Source: Agathobaculum hominis (lineage in GTDB: Bacteria; Bacillota; Clostridia; Oscillospirales; Butyricicoccaceae). Taken from it: 64,000 bases of DNA. Position numbers and translations under genes: made by a program. Where the stretch lies: the NCBI RefSeq assembly GCF_014288055.1, contig NZ_JACOPK010000006.1, positions 62,001 to 126,000 of the forward strand, read 5' to 3'. The notes beneath the pieces are model-generated. The model saw nothing but the letters and a program-made list of their open reading frames with translations. It did not search any database and was not told where the DNA came from. The first letter of the stretch is position 1; every line of letters starts with the position of its first letter. This document shows positions 1-9,396 of the stretch, piece after piece.

Positions 1-17
1 AAGGGATAAATCACCGA

Positions 18-55
18 CTGCGTCAGATACCGCATATCTGACGCGGTTTGTTTGT
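18..55 (+). terminator. Rho-independent terminator of an upstream gene
   Basis: A 12-bp stem (18-29 pairing with 35-46, one G-T pair) with a 5-nt loop is followed by a T-rich run. It sits directly before the ribosome binding site of the MATE gene, so it most likely ends a gene to the left of the window. Confidence 0.7.
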
Positions 56-70
56 CTAAGGAGGGTAAAT

Positions 71-1459
71 TTGGAACAGCAGAACAAAATGGGAACCGCG
101 AAAATGGGGCCGCTGATCTTTTCGATGGCGCTGCCGGCGATGATCTCCATGATCATCAACGCGCTGTACAACATCGTCGACAGCATCTTTGTCGCGAAGT
201 ACTCGCAGGATGCGCTTGCGGCGGTCTCGCTCGTCTATCCGCTCCAGATGCTGGTCGTTGCGATCGGCGTCGGCACAGGCGTGGGTGTAAACTCGCTCAT
301 CGCGCGCCGTCTGGGCGAAAGAAGGCAGGAGGCGGCGGACTTGGCGGCGGAACACGGCGTGGCGCTGGCAGTCGTCGGCGGTATCGCGTTCTTCATCCTC
401 GGTTGGGGATTGTCGGGTGTATTCGTCGGCGCATTCGGTGCGAGCGAGGCGGTTTCGACCTTTGCGATCCAGTATTCGCATATCGCGGTCGGCATGAGCA
501 TTTTCGTGCTTATCTCCATGATGTGCGAGAAGATCCAGCAGTCGGGCGGCAACATGATCATCCCGATGTGTCAGGGTCTGGCCGGCGCGATCATCAACAT
601 CATCCTCGACCCGCTGATGATCTTCGGCATCGGCCCGTTCCCGGAGCTGGGCATCCGCGGCGCGGCGCTCGCGACCGTCATCGGCCAGATCTTCGGCATG
701 GCGCTCGGCCTTTGGGGCGTGTTCCGCCATCAGAAGGTGCTGAACGTCAATATGAAGGCGTTCAAATGGAACCGCGGCACGGTCGGAGACATCTACCGCG
801 TCGGTCTGCCAGGCATCGTCATGCAGAGCGTGGTCTCGGTCATGACCGCCGGCATGAACGGCATTCTGATCGCGTTTTCGCAGACGGCGGTCAACGTCCT
901 CGGCGTATATTTCAAGCTCCAGACCTTCGTATTCATGCCGGTGTTCGGCCTCAACCAGGGCGCGCTGCCGGTCATGGGCTATAACTACGGCGCACGCAAC
1001 CGCCGGCGTCTGATGGGCGCGTACCGGATCACGCTGACCGCAGCGGTCGTTATCATGGCGCTCGGTCTGGTGCTGTTCCAGCTGCTGCCCGAGCAGATGC
1101 TCATGCTGTTCGTGGACAGGACGGACGCGGCGGCCGCACAGGAGATGATCGAGGTCGGCGTTCCGGCGCTCAAGACTATCAGCCTGTCGTTCCTCGGCGC
1201 GGCCTTCGGCATCATCAACTCGACGCTGTTCCAGGCAACCGCGCGCGGCATGAACAGTCTGATCGTGTCGGTCTGCCGTCAGCTCGTCGTCATTCTTCCG
1301 GCGGCGTGGATACTGGGTCAGCAGTTCGGCCTGAATGCTGTCTGGTATGCGTTCCCGATCGCGGAGGTTGCGTCGTTCTTCATCTCGTATATCCTGCTCT
1401 GGCGCGAATACCGCACCGAACTTCGTTTTCTTGGAACTGAAAAGGAGAAAAAGGCATGA
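71..1459 (+). CDS. MATE family multidrug/sodium efflux transporter
   Basis: Integral membrane antiporter of the MATE (NorM/DinF-like) family, expected to export cationic drugs or metabolites in exchange for Na+ or H+. The 462 residues are hydrophobic throughout, fit 12 membrane helices in two six-helix bundles, and match the family's usual length. The early segment PLIFSMALPAMISMIINALY and the later GLNQGALPVMGYNYGA stretch are typical of each half. The start is TTG with an AAGGAGGG ribosome site about 5 nt upstream; no better ATG lies nearby. The stop overlaps the start of luxS (ATGA), so the two genes are translationally coupled. The substrate cannot be told from sequence. Confidence 0.9.
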   Translation: MEQQNKMGTAKMGPLIFSMALPAMISMIINALYNIVDSIFVAKYSQDALAAVSLVYPLQMLVVAIGVGTGVGVNSLIARRLGERRQEAADLAAEHGVALAVVGGIAFFILGWGLSGVFVGAFGASEAVSTFAIQYSHIAVGMSIFVLISMMCEKIQQSGGNMIIPMCQGLAGAIINIILDPLMIFGIGPFPELGIRGAALATVIGQIFGMALGLWGVFRHQKVLNVNMKAFKWNRGTVGDIYRVGLPGIVMQSVVSVMTAGMNGILIAFSQTAVNVLGVYFKLQTFVFMPVFGLNQGALPVMGYNYGARNRRRLMGAYRITLTAAVVIMALGLVLFQLLPEQMLMLFVDRTDAAAAQEMIEVGVPALKTISLSFLGAAFGIINSTLFQATARGMNSLIVSVCRQLVVILPAAWILGQQFGLNAVWYAFPIAEVASFFISYILLWREYRTELRFLGTEKEKKA

Positions 1460-1914
1460 AAAGAATTGCAAGCTTTGAGGTAAATCACGACAAGCTGAAG
1501 CCGGGTATGTACACCTCGCGCATCGACGGCGACATCACCACTTATGACATCCGCATGGTCTATCCGAACGCGGGCACCTATATCGAGCCTGCCGCAGGCC
1601 ATACCTTTGAGCACCTGTTCGCGACCTATGCGCGCAACTCCCGTTTTGCGGACAGCATCATCTACTGCGGCCCGATGGGCTGCCAGACCGGCTTTTACTT
1701 CCTCGTGCGCGACATGAAGCCGTCCGACGCGATCGCGCTCGTGCAGGAGAGCATGGCGTTCATCGCGGCCTATGAAGGCGAGATCCCGGGCGCGAGCCGC
1801 ATCGAATGCGGCAACTATCTGCTGCATGACCTGGCAGGCGCAAAGAAGCTGGCGTCTTCCATGATCCCCGTGCTCGAGGGCTGGAAAGAAGAAAATTTAA
1901 TTTATGAAAAATAA
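1456..1914 (+). CDS. luxS: S-ribosylhomocysteine lyase LuxS
   Basis: Cleaves S-ribosylhomocysteine to homocysteine and DPD, the precursor of autoinducer AI-2, in the activated methyl cycle. The 152-residue protein has the metal-binding HTFEH motif (His49, His53), Cys118 in IECGNYLLHDL as the third ligand, and the catalytic Cys76 in GCQTGFY, so all active-site residues are present. Length is normal. It overlaps the MATE gene by 4 nt. It is not next to an mtn/pfs nucleosidase gene here, so the rest of the cycle must be encoded elsewhere. Confidence 0.97.
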   Translation: MKRIASFEVNHDKLKPGMYTSRIDGDITTYDIRMVYPNAGTYIEPAAGHTFEHLFATYARNSRFADSIIYCGPMGCQTGFYFLVRDMKPSDAIALVQESMAFIAAYEGEIPGASRIECGNYLLHDLAGAKKLASSMIPVLEGWKEENLIYEK

Positions 1915-1917
1915 TGC

Positions 1918-1946
1918 TTGCATTTTATCTAAACCTGTGGTAAGAT
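1918..1946 (+). promoter_or_regulatory. Promoter for rpmE
   Basis: TTGCAT and TAAGAT are separated by 17 nt, starting just after the luxS stop and about 55 nt before the rpmE start. Confidence 0.6.
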
Positions 1947-2001
1947 AATTTTACGACTGTTGGAGATATGTAAACATATCCGTGGAAAGAGGTGAAACAA
2001 C

Positions 2002-2205
2002 ATGAAACAGGGCATCCATCCCGAGTACAAGCAGACCACGATCCGCTGTGCCTGCGGCAATGTCATTGAGACCGGCTCCACCAAGGAGAATATCGTCGTT
2101 GACGTTTGCTCCAAGTGCCACCCCTTCTTCACGGGTAAGCAGAAGCTGGTAGACACCGGCGGACGTGTTGATCGCTTCAAGAAGCGTTTCAATCTGGATA
2201 AGTAA
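2002..2205 (+). CDS. rpmE: 50S ribosomal protein L31 (zinc-binding type)
   Basis: Large-subunit ribosomal protein bL31, 67 residues. The four zinc-ligand cysteines are present (Cys16 and Cys18 in CAC, Cys36 and Cys39 in CSKC), so this is the C+ form rather than the zinc-independent paralogue. The ribosome site AAAGAGGTG lies 8 nt before the ATG. It is a single-gene unit with its own promoter and a terminator directly after the stop. Confidence 0.97.
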   Translation: MKQGIHPEYKQTTIRCACGNVIETGSTKENIVVDVCSKCHPFFTGKQKLVDTGGRVDRFKKRFNLDK

Positions 2206-2209
2206 TGCG

Positions 2210-2246
2210 AAAAGCCATCGAAACGTTATGCGTTCGGTGGCTTTTT
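2210..2246 (+). terminator. rpmE terminator
   Basis: A 13-bp stem (AAAAGCCATCGAA pairing with TTCGGTGGCTTTT, one G-T pair) begins 5 nt after the rpmE stop and ends in a T-run. Confidence 0.85.
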
Positions 2247-2297
2247 CGTTGTACATCAAGTGATTTTTGTAAAACGGAAGCTGCGGAGGTGTTTGAA

Positions 2298-2696
2298 ATG
2301 CGTAGAAACCTCGTGTCGCCTCTGGGACTGTTCGCCGCGCATGCGGCCGCGTCCCTTGTCAATATCCGGTTCCTTTTTCACGGCAGAACGACGCCGGTAC
2401 AATGGCTCTGCTTTGCTGTCACGCTTTTATATATCGGATACTGGCTGCTGTACAGCAGAAAAGTACCGAACGCCGGCATCACAGCATACACCGTTCTGTT
2501 TTTCGTATTCATGGCAGGCTTCGCGGCTGCCCGGTTCGACTGGAACAGCAGCCTGCTGCTCGCTGTCGTGCTTTTGCTGATGGGCCCTTTTGCAGGGCTG
2601 GAGGCAGTCTTTCCGGCGCCGTGGCTGTGGATTGCCGGTGCGCTGGTGAGCGCGGCGGTGGTGCTGTTCAGCCTGCGAGTGAAACATAGACGCTGA
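2298..2696 (+). CDS. Small integral membrane protein, function unknown
   Basis: I do not recognise a family. The 132-residue protein has about four hydrophobic helices (roughly residues 5-25, 37-52, 60-78, 85-125) and a basic tail ending in KHRR, so the C-terminus is probably cytoplasmic. I chose the ATG at 2298 because GGAGGTG lies 6-7 nt upstream. The frame is open further back to 2205, but that stretch runs through the rpmE terminator. No neighbour suggests a role. Confidence 0.6.
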   Translation: MRRNLVSPLGLFAAHAAASLVNIRFLFHGRTTPVQWLCFAVTLLYIGYWLLYSRKVPNAGITAYTVLFFVFMAGFAAARFDWNSSLLLAVVLLLMGPFAGLEAVFPAPWLWIAGALVSAAVVLFSLRVKHRR

Positions 2697-2723
2697 CCGC
2701 AGCAGGTTTCCGGATATAAAAAA

Positions 2724-2766
2724 CGCTGCGGAACCGGACCGCAGCGAAGAAGATTTCCTTTTTTCT
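2724..2766 (+). terminator. Probable terminator
   Basis: An 8-bp GC stem (CGCTGCGG with CCGCAGCG) has a 7-nt loop, and a T-rich stretch begins about 8 nt later. It ends the small membrane protein gene. Confidence 0.5.
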
Positions 2767-2787
2767 ATGCTTATAGTACCACAAAAT

Positions 2788-2827
2788 TTCCGCAAAGCGC
2801 CGCAGCTTTCATTGTGCGGTGTTGCCT
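2788..2827 (+). repeat. Short dispersed repeat, copy 1
   Basis: About 38 nt beginning GCAAAGCGCCGCAGCTTT and ending GTGCGGTG-TGCCT, nearly identical to 19596-19635 inside the phage-like operon. It contains a small GCCGCA/TGCGGT hairpin. Here it lies in the leader of hflX. Confidence 0.65.
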
Positions 2828-2878
2828 TAAGTATAGGGAGAACAAACACGCACGAGAGCAGCAGGGAGGAGATTTACC

Positions 2879-4159
2879 ATGCCGTTTACCAACGAAACTG
2901 AAGAGAAGCAGGTCGAGCGCGCCGTTCTGGTCGGTCTGTCCTGCCCGGGCTTCAACGCCGATCAGGCGGCGGACGAGCGCACGATGGACGAGCTGCGCGC
3001 GCTGGCGGAGACCGCAGGCGCGGAGGCGGTCGCCATGACGCTCCAGCGCCGCCCGGCCCCGGACGCACGCACGTTCATCGGCGAGGGCAAGGCCGAGGAG
3101 GTCAAGGCGCTCGCCGAGGCGAACGACGCGAGCCTTATCCTGTTCGACAACGAGCTGTCGCCCTCGCAGATGAGCAATCTTGAGGAGCTGACCGGACGCA
3201 CGGTGCTCGACCGCTCCGCGCTCATTCTGGATATTTTCGCGCAGCGCGCCCGGACGGGCGAGGGCAAATTACAGGTCGAGCTGGCGCAGTATCAGTATAT
3301 CCTGCCCCGTCTGGCCGGCATGGGCAAGGTGATGAGCCGCCTCGGCGGCGGCATCGGTACCCGAGGCCCCGGCGAGAGCAAGCTCGAGAGCGACCGCCGT
3401 CATATTCGCAGCCGCATCGACAAGCTCAGACGCGATCTCGAGCAGGTGCGGCAGGTGCGCGCGGTGCAGCGCCGCCAGCGCAAAAAGACCGAGCTGCCTA
3501 TGGTCGCCATCGTCGGCTACACGAACGCGGGCAAGAGTACGCTCCTGAACACGCTGACCGGCGCCGGTATCGAGGCGAATGACCGCCTGTTCGATACGCT
3601 CGACCCGACCACGCGCAAAAAGCGCATTTCCGACACGCAGGAGATCCTGCTGTCCGACACGGTAGGCTTTATCCGCAAGCTGCCGCATCATCTGGTCTCG
3701 GCGTTCAAGGCGACGCTCGAGGAGCTTGCCTATGCCGACCTGCTGCTTCACGTCGTGGATGTTTCCGACGAGGACTGGCAGGTGCAGGCGGAAACGGTCG
3801 ACAAGGTCATCGCGCAGCTCGGCGCGCAGGATATTCCGCGCCTCATGGTCTACAACAAGGCGGATAAGTGCGACCCGGACGTCATCCCGTTCTTCCGCCC
3901 GGACGAGGGCGTTAAGATCTCGGCAAAGACCGGGGAGGGCGTGGACGCCCTGCTCGCCGCCATCGAGAAGGCGCTCGGCAAGGGAAAGCACAGGGTCCGT
4001 CTGTGCATCCCGTACAGCGACGGCGCGGTGCTCGATATGCTGCACCGGGAGGCGCAGATCGAGTCCACCGACTATGCTGCCGAGGGAACGGTCGTCGAGG
4101 CGGTCGTGGACGACAAGACCTGCGGCAGGGTTTCCGCCTATATCATCGACAACGAGTAA
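2879..4159 (+). CDS. hflX: Ribosome-associated GTPase HflX
   Basis: GTPase that binds ribosomes and helps split or rescue stalled 70S particles under stress. In the 426 residues the N-terminal HflX domain (about 1-205) contains the signature GTRGPGESKLE at 160-170. The G domain has a P-loop GYTNAGKS at 213-220, switch II DTVGFI, and NKAD for guanine specificity. The C-terminal extension is the usual short one. The start is ATG with GGAGGAG about 8 nt upstream. The YigZ gene follows after 33 nt, so the two probably share a transcript. Confidence 0.96.
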   Translation: MPFTNETEEKQVERAVLVGLSCPGFNADQAADERTMDELRALAETAGAEAVAMTLQRRPAPDARTFIGEGKAEEVKALAEANDASLILFDNELSPSQMSNLEELTGRTVLDRSALILDIFAQRARTGEGKLQVELAQYQYILPRLAGMGKVMSRLGGGIGTRGPGESKLESDRRHIRSRIDKLRRDLEQVRQVRAVQRRQRKKTELPMVAIVGYTNAGKSTLLNTLTGAGIEANDRLFDTLDPTTRKKRISDTQEILLSDTVGFIRKLPHHLVSAFKATLEELAYADLLLHVVDVSDEDWQVQAETVDKVIAQLGAQDIPRLMVYNKADKCDPDVIPFFRPDEGVKISAKTGEGVDALLAAIEKALGKGKHRVRLCIPYSDGAVLDMLHREAQIESTDYAAEGTVVEAVVDDKTCGRVSAYIIDNE

Positions 4160-4192
4160 AAGAGATTTCCTGATTATGCAAAGGAACGGCTG

Positions 4193-4828
4193 ATGGAAAA
4201 AGACTACTTTGTGCCTTTTGCCGACTTCGGCGAGGATAAATTCGAAGAAAAACGCTCCAAATTCACCGGACGGCTGTGGCACGTGGAAACAGCGGAGCAG
4301 GCGGTGGCGAAGATCAAGGAGATGCGCGAGACCTTCTGGGACGCGACGCATAACTGTTACGCCTACATCCTGCGCGAGGGCAACGTCATGCGCTATTCGG
4401 ACGACGGCGAGCCGCAGGGCACGGCCGGCATGCCCATCCTCGAGGTGCTGCGGCACGAAAATCTGACCGACTGCGTGTGCGTCGTCACGCGCTATTTCGG
4501 CGGCATCCTGCTCGGCACGGGCGGCCTTGTCCGCGCGTACACGCAGGGCGCGCAGGTCGCTGTCGCAGCGGCGGGCGTGCAGCGCATGAGCCTGTATACC
4601 GTCGCGCTCATCGCGTGCCCGTACAATCTGTACGACATCGTGACCCATCTGCTGCCGGAGTATGACTGTGCGGTCGAGGAGACCGACTACGGCGCGGACG
4701 TCACGCTGACCGTGACTCTGCCGGCAGGCGGCGAGGACAGGCTGAACGCCGGTCTCGCGGAGGCGACCGCCGGCACGGTCTATGCCGAGGTCATGGAGAC
4801 GAAATTCATGGGACGGCGCGTGAAGTGA
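4193..4828 (+). CDS. YigZ/IMPACT family protein
   Basis: Cytosolic protein of the UPF0029/IMPACT family; the bacterial role is unclear (ribosome-related and translation-control roles have been proposed). The signature DDGEPQGTAGMPILEVL followed by VVTRYFGGILLGTGGLVRAY is intact. The rest, up to residue 211, fits the C-terminal ferredoxin-like half. Length is typical. It directly follows hflX with a short spacer. Confidence 0.93.
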   Translation: MEKDYFVPFADFGEDKFEEKRSKFTGRLWHVETAEQAVAKIKEMRETFWDATHNCYAYILREGNVMRYSDDGEPQGTAGMPILEVLRHENLTDCVCVVTRYFGGILLGTGGLVRAYTQGAQVAVAAAGVQRMSLYTVALIACPYNLYDIVTHLLPEYDCAVEETDYGADVTLTVTLPAGGEDRLNAGLAEATAGTVYAEVMETKFMGRRVK

Positions 4829-4903
4829 GGGACGGCGAAAAAAGCCGCGCAGAATTTTTCAAAAAAATTTCGGAAATAAAAAGATTTTCGAGACCCGGCG
4901 CGG

Positions 4904-4915
4904 TATATATATAAT
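4904..4915 (+). promoter_or_regulatory. Possible -10 element upstream of dgt
   Basis: A perfect TATAAT at 4910-4915 lies in an AT-rich patch; the best -35 (TTTCGA, 18 nt upstream) is weak. If active, the transcript would pass through the hairpin-array repeat before reaching dgt. Confidence 0.35.
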
Positions 4916-4950
4916 ATGACCTTTTCTGCATAGCTGGGAGGAAGTATTAA

Positions 4951-5134
4951 GACTGTCGAAAAACTTCGTTTTTCCGACAATCTGTGTTCTGACTGGCGCA
5001 GAACACAAGTCGTCCGAAAGTTCCCATGCGGAAACTTTCTCCCTCCAGAGGTATCAAAACCGAGGTGCACGCCCCCGGTTTTGATGCAATCACTTCGTGA
5101 TTGCTGTTTCAATGCGCGCTGTCGCGCGACAGCG
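4951..5134 (+). repeat. Hairpin-array element, copy 1
   Basis: A run of consecutive hairpins without an ORF. The order is GTCGAAAAA/TTTTTCCGAC, GTGTTCTG/CAGAACAC, GAAAGTTCC/GGAAACTTTC, ATCAAAACCG/CGGTTTTGAT with loop core AGGTGCACGCC, GCAATCAC/GTGATTGC, and GCGCGCTGTCGCGCG. The same order recurs at 32719 and 46917. It follows the YigZ gene in the direction of transcription and runs into the dgt leader. Confidence 0.75.
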
Positions 5135-5181
5135 GCAGCATCACCAAAATGGACTTTCTCGACAAGCGGGGAGGAAATATC

Positions 5182-6180
5182 ATGACCATACGCGAACAGC
5201 TGGAGGCGCGCGAGCACGACATTCTTTCGCCGTGGGCGACGTTTGCCGACGAAAGCGCGGGACGCGAGCAGGAAATGCAGCCCTGTCCGTACCGGACCTG
5301 CTTTCAGCGCGACCGCGACCGCATCCTGCACAGCAAGGCGTTTCGCCGCCTGTCCAACAAAACGCAGGTTTTCATTTCTCCCGAGGGCGACCACTACCGC
5401 GCCCGCCTGACGCACACGCTCGAGGTGGCGCAGATCGCGCGGACGATCGCACGGGCGCTCGGCCTGAACGAGGATCTGACCGAGGCGATCGCGCTCGGCC
5501 ACGATCTCGGCCACACGCCCTTCGGCCATGCAGGAGAGAGCGCGCTCAATGAGGTCTGTCCGCAGGGCTTCCGCCACAACGAGCAGAGCCTGCGGCTTGT
5601 GGATCTGCTCGAAAATCTCAATCTGACGCGCGAGGTGCGGGGCGGCATCGTCTGCCACACGGGCAGCCGCAAGGCGGCAACGCCCGAGGGGCGCATCATC
5701 CATTTCGCTGACCGCATCGCCTACATCAATCACGACATCGACGACGCGGTGCGCGGCGGCATCATCCGCGAGAGCGACATCCCGGCGCATCTGCGCACGA
5801 GACTCGGCGCCTCGCACGGCACGCGCATCGATACGCTCGTGACCGCGATGATCGACTACGGCCTGCAATACTGCGAGATCGGCATGGACCGCGCCGTGCA
5901 CGACGATATGATGGAGCTGCGGCAGTTCATGTTCGAGCATGTGTACCGCAGTCCTGAGGTCCGGCGCGAGGAAACGCGCACGCGGACCATGCTGCAAAGC
6001 CTTTACCGCTATTTTGCCGAGCATCCCGATGAGATGCCGGATGATTATTTTGTACTGATGACGAAGGGAGAGCCGCTCGAGCGGGTCGTGTGCGACTATA
6101 TTGCGAGCATGACCGACCGCTACTCGATCGCGGTGTTCCGCCGGCTGTTCATTCCGAACAGCTGGAGCAAAACGGACTGA
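5182..6180 (+). CDS. dgt: dNTP triphosphohydrolase (dGTPase-like, HD domain)
   Basis: Hydrolyses dNTPs to nucleosides and triphosphate, controlling dNTP pools. The 332 residues carry the HD-superfamily metal site: RLTHTLEVAQIA supplies the first His, GHDLGHTPFGHAGE the HD pair, and HFADRIAYINHDIDDA the distal Asp. Length fits the short Firmicute type. The start is the ATG at 5182 with GGGAGGA 7 nt upstream; upstream in-frame codons run into the repeat. It leads a dgt-dnaG-rpoD block, an order seen in many Clostridia. Confidence 0.92.
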   Translation: MTIREQLEAREHDILSPWATFADESAGREQEMQPCPYRTCFQRDRDRILHSKAFRRLSNKTQVFISPEGDHYRARLTHTLEVAQIARTIARALGLNEDLTEAIALGHDLGHTPFGHAGESALNEVCPQGFRHNEQSLRLVDLLENLNLTREVRGGIVCHTGSRKAATPEGRIIHFADRIAYINHDIDDAVRGGIIRESDIPAHLRTRLGASHGTRIDTLVTAMIDYGLQYCEIGMDRAVHDDMMELRQFMFEHVYRSPEVRREETRTRTMLQSLYRYFAEHPDEMPDDYFVLMTKGEPLERVVCDYIASMTDRYSIAVFRRLFIPNSWSKTD

Positions 6181-6195
6181 TCGGAGGTGAGTTCT

Positions 6196-7958
6196 GTGCC
6201 GTTTGACCGTATCTTTCTGGACGAGCTGTCCGCGCGAAACGACATCGTGGACGTGGTCTCGCAGTATGTGCAGCTGAAAAAGAGCGGCGCGAACTACTTT
6301 GGCCTGTGTCCGTTCCATAACGAAAAGACCGGCTCGTTCTCGGTCTCGCCCGACAAGCAGATCTTCCACTGCTTCGGCTGCGGCGCGGGCGGCGGCGTCA
6401 TCACGTTCGTGATGAAGGCCGAGGGACTGTCGTTCCCCGATGCGGTGCGCTATCTGGCCGACCGGGCAGGCATGCAGGTGCCCGAGCAGGGCGAGGAGGA
6501 GCGCCGCGCCGCGCGGCACCGCGACCGTCTGTATGCCCTGTGCAGGGACGCCGCACGGTTTTACTACGATACGCTGTGGAGGCCGGAAAACCGCGCGCCG
6601 CAGCAGTATTTCATCGGCCGCGGCCTGTCGCGGCGCACGATGAACCGGTTCGGTCTCGGCTATGCGCCCGACTCGTTCCATGCGCTTATGGACGCGATGA
6701 CGGCGAAGGGGTATACGCGCGACGAGCTGCTCGACGCGGGCCTTGTCAGCCGCAGCGAGAAGGGGCGCATCTACGACCGCTTCCGAAACCGCGTGATGTT
6801 CCCAATCATAGATGTGCGGGGCAACGTCATCGCCTTCGGCGGCCGCGTCATGGACGACTCCAAGCCGAAATACCTCAACTCGCCCGAGACGCCGATCTTC
6901 CACAAGAGCCGCAATCTGTTTGCGCTCAATCTTTCCAAAACGACGAAAAACGACTACTTTATCCTTGCCGAGGGCTATATGGACGTCATCGCCCTGCATC
7001 AGGCAGGCTTTGACTCGGCGGTGGCCTCGCTCGGCACCTCGCTGACCGAGGAGCAGGCGCGCATCATCGCGCGGCATACCGAGCGCATCGTGATCTCGTA
7101 TGACGCGGACGGCGCCGGTCAGTCTGCGGCGCAGCGCGCCATCGACATCCTGAAAAGGTGCGACCTTCAGGTCAAGGTGCTGCGCATTCCGGGTGCGAAG
7201 GACCCGGATGAGTTCATCAAGGCGCGGGGCGCGGCGGCGTTCCGTGCACTCATCGAGCGCAGCGAGGATCACAATGCGTTCCGCATCGAGCAGATCGCGG
7301 CGAAATACGACCTTGAGGACGATGAGGCGCGCGTGCTGTTCCTGAAAGACGCGGCGCGCATGCTCGCCGGCATCGAAAGCTCGATCGAGCGCGAGGTCTA
7401 TGCAGGGCGCGCGGCGAAAATGGCCGGCGTCACGCCCGAGGCGATGGCGGTCGAGGTGCGGCGCGAGCTCGGCATTCAGCGCAAACGGCGCCGCGCCGCA
7501 GAGCGGCGCGAGATCCGCTCGCCGGTCGGCCTTGCGCAGCCGAAGGACCGGACGCTCGCCTATGCCGATGTGAAAAGCGCAAAGGCCGAGGAAAACGTGC
7601 TCCGTCTGCTGTTCACCGACCAGAAGCTGATACACAGCGTGGAAGAACAGCTGCCGGCGGCGTGGTTTTCCGCCCCGGTTCTGCGTAAGATATACGAGCG
7701 TGTGCTCGAGCTGGACCGCAGCGGCAGCCTTGTCGATGCGCTGGCCTTCGAGGGACAGCTCGAAACCGGTGAAATGAGCCTGCTTGCCGGAATACTGGAG
7801 CAGGGTGTACCGCCCGGCGACCATCGCGCGGAGCTGCGGGAGTACATAAATACGATACGATTACAGCGCGTCAAGGACGGAACGCTCACGCAGGCAGGGG
7901 AGGACCCGCTGCTGACGTTCGGACGCATGAAAAACCAAAACGCGGGAGGACAAACGAT

Positions 7959-7962
<4 letters not shown>
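6196..7962 (+). CDS. dnaG: DNA primase
   Basis: Synthesises RNA primers at the replication fork. The N-terminal CHC2 zinc ribbon is clear (GLCPFH, then CFGCGAGG), the TOPRIM core has the conserved LAEGYMDVIALHQAG and YDADGAG motifs, and the C-terminal region fits the helicase-interaction domain. I place the start at GTG 6196, with GGAGGTG 7 nt upstream; the in-frame GTG at 6187 lies inside that ribosome site. This gives 588 residues. The stop overlaps the rpoD start by 4 nt. Confidence 0.96.
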
Positions 7963-9191
<1,229 letters not shown>

Positions 9192-9224
9192 GCTGTCGCG
9201 AAAACGGACTTTATCGACAAACTG

Positions 9225-9257
9225 ACGCCTGCCCGGATTTCCGGACAGGCGTTTTTT
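9225..9257 (+). terminator. Terminator of the dgt-dnaG-rpoD unit
   Basis: The ACGCCTG/CAGGCGT stem with an inner CCGG/CCGG pairing is followed by six T. The short spacer before it (from 9191) begins with the GCTGTCGCGAAAA motif also found at the start of the hairpin-array repeats. Confidence 0.8.
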
Positions 9258-9321
9258 GCGTTCTGACATAAAAAATTCGTGAAAAATCGCGAAATGAAGG
9301 CGAATAATCATACGCAGACGG

Positions 9322-9350
9322 TTGAGAAGTGCGAAAATAAATGCTATAAT
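9322..9350 (+). promoter_or_regulatory. Promoter of the pyrophosphatase gene
   Basis: TTGAGA and a perfect TATAAT are spaced by 17 nt, 47 nt before the start codon. Confidence 0.75.
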
Positions 9351-9396
9351 TAGTAAACACTCTGGCACCTATCACAAAAAGAAGGAGCAAATGTAA

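Noticed and set aside
2205..2297. An N-terminal extension of the small membrane protein back to 2205
   Set aside because: Those 31 codons run through the rpmE terminator, whereas ATG 2298 has a proper ribosome site.
4780..7824. A 1014-codon open frame on the minus strand across yigZ, dgt and dnaG
   Set aside because: It is an antisense shadow in GC-rich DNA. The sequence is Arg/His/Ala-rich without any family motif, and it runs through the hairpin-array repeat and opposite three well-supported genes.
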